Shown here piece by piece: positions 62,615 to 64,000 of a stretch of 64,000 nucleotides of DNA. The translations under genes were made by a program, and so were the position numbers. The notes beneath the pieces were generated by a model. It had not been told where the DNA came from and did no database searches. It saw only the letters and a program-made list of their open reading frames with translations. This stretch comes from Cytophagales bacterium (GTDB lineage Bacteria; Bacteroidota; Bacteroidia; Cytophagales; Cyclobacteriaceae), in assembly GCA_022360015.1 (NCBI GenBank), contig JAKSDQ010000152.1:62001-126000 (forward strand), written 5' to 3'. Position 1 is the first letter of the stretch. Each line of letters starts with the position of its first letter.

Positions 62615-63406
62615 TTAAGTTATCAGGAAGCTGTCGCTGTCCCGATGAGCTGGAAAATCGGAGCGTACTTTTTCTAGTTGGGCTCTGGTGAGGGTAAGGG
62701 TGATGGTGCCTTCCTTATCTTCCAGGAAATGTAGCACGTTGCCCAGGGGATCGATCACGACCGAATGCCCGTTGTAAGCAATATTATTTCCATCCTTACC
62801 GACTCTGTTCAGACCTGCCACATAACTTAGATTTTCAATGGCCCGGGCTTTTAACAAGATATCCCAGGCAGGGATTCTCCTGGCCGGCCAATTGGCTACA
62901 AACAACAACAAATCATACGAATGACCCCTGTCCTCATGCCACTGGTTGCGGCTCCAGACCGGAAACCTCAGATCATAACATATCATCGGGCAGATTTTCC
63001 ATCCGTGAAGTTCGACGAGCAGTTTTTCCTTTCCCGCATTAAAATAGTGGTGTTCGTTTGCCATTCTAAAAAGGTGCCTCTTGTCATAGGTGCGGAAATG
63101 GCCGCCCGGCTCCATCCAGATCAGCCGGTTATAGAAATGCTCGCCCTCCCTGATAATTAAACTACCGGCCACAACGGCGCCGGTTTGGTTTGCCTGCTGT
63201 TTCATCCACCTGAAAGTTTTCATATTCATTATTTCGCCCAGCGGCTTAGTGGCGTTGGTAAAACCGGTGTTAAACATTTCCGGCAATAAAATAATATCGG
63301 TTTTCCCCTCGATTTGCCAGATTTTTTCTTCGAACATAGCCAGGTTGGCATCTACATCATGCCAATGGAGATTTGATTGGATTAAGCTAACCGTTAAATC
63401 CCGCAT
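62615..63406 (-). CDS. Carbon-nitrogen hydrolase (nitrilase superfamily, omega-amidase-like)
   Basis: A nitrilase-superfamily amidase. The catalytic triad is recognisable: E near residue 44 (IILLPEMFNTGFT), K in the YDKRHLFRMANE segment near 110, and C near 143 (WKICPMICYDLRFPVWSR). This arrangement and length fit YafV-type omega-amidases, which hydrolyse alpha-ketoglutaramate and alpha-ketosuccinamate. The start is ATG 63406. The frame is open back to 63454 but the shorter start gives the family N-terminus (MRDLTVSLIQ). It overlaps the end of the aminotransferase gene by 13 bases, so the two are translated together. Confidence 0.88.
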   Translation of the reverse strand: MRDLTVSLIQSNLHWHDVDANLAMFEEKIWQIEGKTDIILLPEMFNTGFTNATKPLGEIMNMKTFRWMKQQANQTGAVVAGSLIIREGEHFYNRLIWMEPGGHFRTYDKRHLFRMANEHHYFNAGKEKLLVELHGWKICPMICYDLRFPVWSRNQWHEDRGHSYDLLLFVANWPARRIPAWDILLKARAIENLSYVAGLNRVGKDGNNIAYNGHSVVIDPLGNVLHFLEDKEGTITLTLTRAQLEKVRSDFPAHRDSDSFLIT

Positions 63407-64000
63407 AATAACCTCGCTCCTTTTTGCAGTGTCTGATTGTCCTTGGCAAAACAAAACCTCAGATAGTGATTATCAGTCTTATCCTGATAAAATACCGATA
63501 TAGGTATCGCGGCCACACCGACCTCCCTGGTTAACCACTCCGCCATCTCCCTGTCAGGGGTGGTTCCATAATTCCTGTAGGAAAATAACTGGAAATAAGT
63601 GCCTTTGGATGGCACTGGCTCAAACCGGGACGCTTCCATTTGCTGTAAAAAGTAATCCCTTTTTTCCTGGAAAAACTTATGTAATCCCTGGTAATTCTTT
63701 TCATTGTCCAGAAAAGCAGCCAGGGCATATTGCACAGGGGTATTGACGCTGAAGGTTAGAAACTGATGAACCTTTTTTATTTCAGTGGTCAGCGGGGCAG
63801 ATGCCACGCTGTAACCAACTTTCCATCCGGTGGCATGAAAGGTTTTTCCAAAAGAATAAACGGCTATGCTTCTTTCCCTTAAACCCGGATACTTCAACAC
63901 ACTTTGATGCGCTTCATCGTCAAAAATGATGTGCTCATAAACTTCGTCACTTAATACGTAGATACCATACTTTTCAGTAATTTCCGACAAGGCCGATAGA
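63394..64000 (-). CDS. PLP-dependent aminotransferase, class I/II (partial, MtnE/YbdL-like)
   Basis: The C-terminal 200 residues of a fold-type I aminotransferase; the start lies beyond the right edge. The pyridoxal-binding lysine is in SFGKTFHATGWKVGY, which matches the methionine/glutamine transaminase (YbdL/KAT) subgroup. The arginine that binds the substrate carboxylate is near the end, in NHYLRFCFAKD. With the overlapping omega-amidase it fits a transaminase/omega-amidase pair that uses glutamine as amino donor for keto-methionine. This is the glutamine transaminase pathway seen in methionine salvage. The role is inferred. Confidence 0.88.
   Translation of the reverse strand, partial: LSALSEITEKYGIYVLSDEVYEHIIFDDEAHQSVLKYPGLRERSIAVYSFGKTFHATGWKVGYSVASAPLTTEIKKVHQFLTFSVNTPVQYALAAFLDNEKNYQGLHKFFQEKRDYFLQQMEASRFEPVPSKGTYFQLFSYRNYGTTPDREMAEWLTREVGVAAIPISVFYQDKTDNHYLRFCFAKDNQTLQKGARLLCGI

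Noticed and set aside
1-64000. tRNA, rRNA, tmRNA, riboswitches, CRISPR arrays and prophage
   Set aside because: Looked for typical arms, motifs and repeat-spacer patterns on both strands; none was found. A covariance-model scan would be needed to exclude weak RNA genes.

Overview
The window looks like a chromosomal segment from a Bacteroidota bacterium, most likely of the order Cytophagales. Markers for this are a Tat-led DUF1501 protein with a type IX secretion (T9SS) C-terminal sorting domain, a carboxypeptidase-regulatory-type TonB receptor, DUF4175, HYC_CC_PP and DUF1800 family proteins, bacterial GH3 and SigZ-ArsM genes, and start regions that lack Shine-Dalgarno motifs but carry TTG / TANNTTTG promoter boxes. 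No rRNA, tRNA, CRISPR, phage or intact transposon was seen.

Layout. 1-6917: tail of an OmpA-type protein, a peptidoglycan amidase, the DUF1800/DUF1501 export pair, and a TPR/PD40/OmpA envelope protein. 7220-16009: a rightward cluster of DUF4175, an RsbW-like ATPase, ybeY, mnmG, a zinc-ribbon methyltransferase and an Ig-like lipoprotein. Two perfect parS palindromes lie between ybeY and mnmG. 16010-16401: an AT-rich gap holding six TTATNCACA DnaA boxes plus near matches, read here as the probable chromosomal origin of replication (oriC). 16392-28818: housekeeping and stress genes (TPR protein, diheme cytochrome, acyl-CoA ligase, DUF2911, YpdA-like reductase, NhaB, MsrA, SDR/DUF2867, photolyase).

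28977-38576 is a metal-resistance island. It has an AraC regulator with an N-terminal MxCxxC metal-binding domain, a Cys-rich HYC_CC_PP protein, a CusA-type RND pump, a TolC-family channel and a CusB-type adaptor with a heavy-metal-binding domain and DUF3347. Convergent to these are arsM and a SigZ-type sigma factor with a Cys/His-rich tail. The RND genes probably export Cu/Ag; the sigma factor probably drives arsenic methylation.

38695-46983 holds leftward genes: NUDIX, DUF4332, fabF with its TetR regulator and a palindromic operator, a small membrane protein, and the recJ-lptB-GH3 run. 47273-50097 is an accessory-looking stretch: Fic AMPylase behind a 10-bp phased repeat, an XRE regulator, and a NYN nuclease behind a terminator-like hairpin. 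50298-64000: SPOR protein, fumC, a 790-base gap with an orphan terminator, a solitary MoxR ATPase, a surface beta-helix lipoprotein paired with a TonB-dependent receptor, an FtsX/MacB permease, a nested inverted-repeat element, and an overlapping omega-amidase/aminotransferase pair running off the right edge.

The strongest unexpected signal is the origin region (oriC plus parS), which no coding annotation would show.
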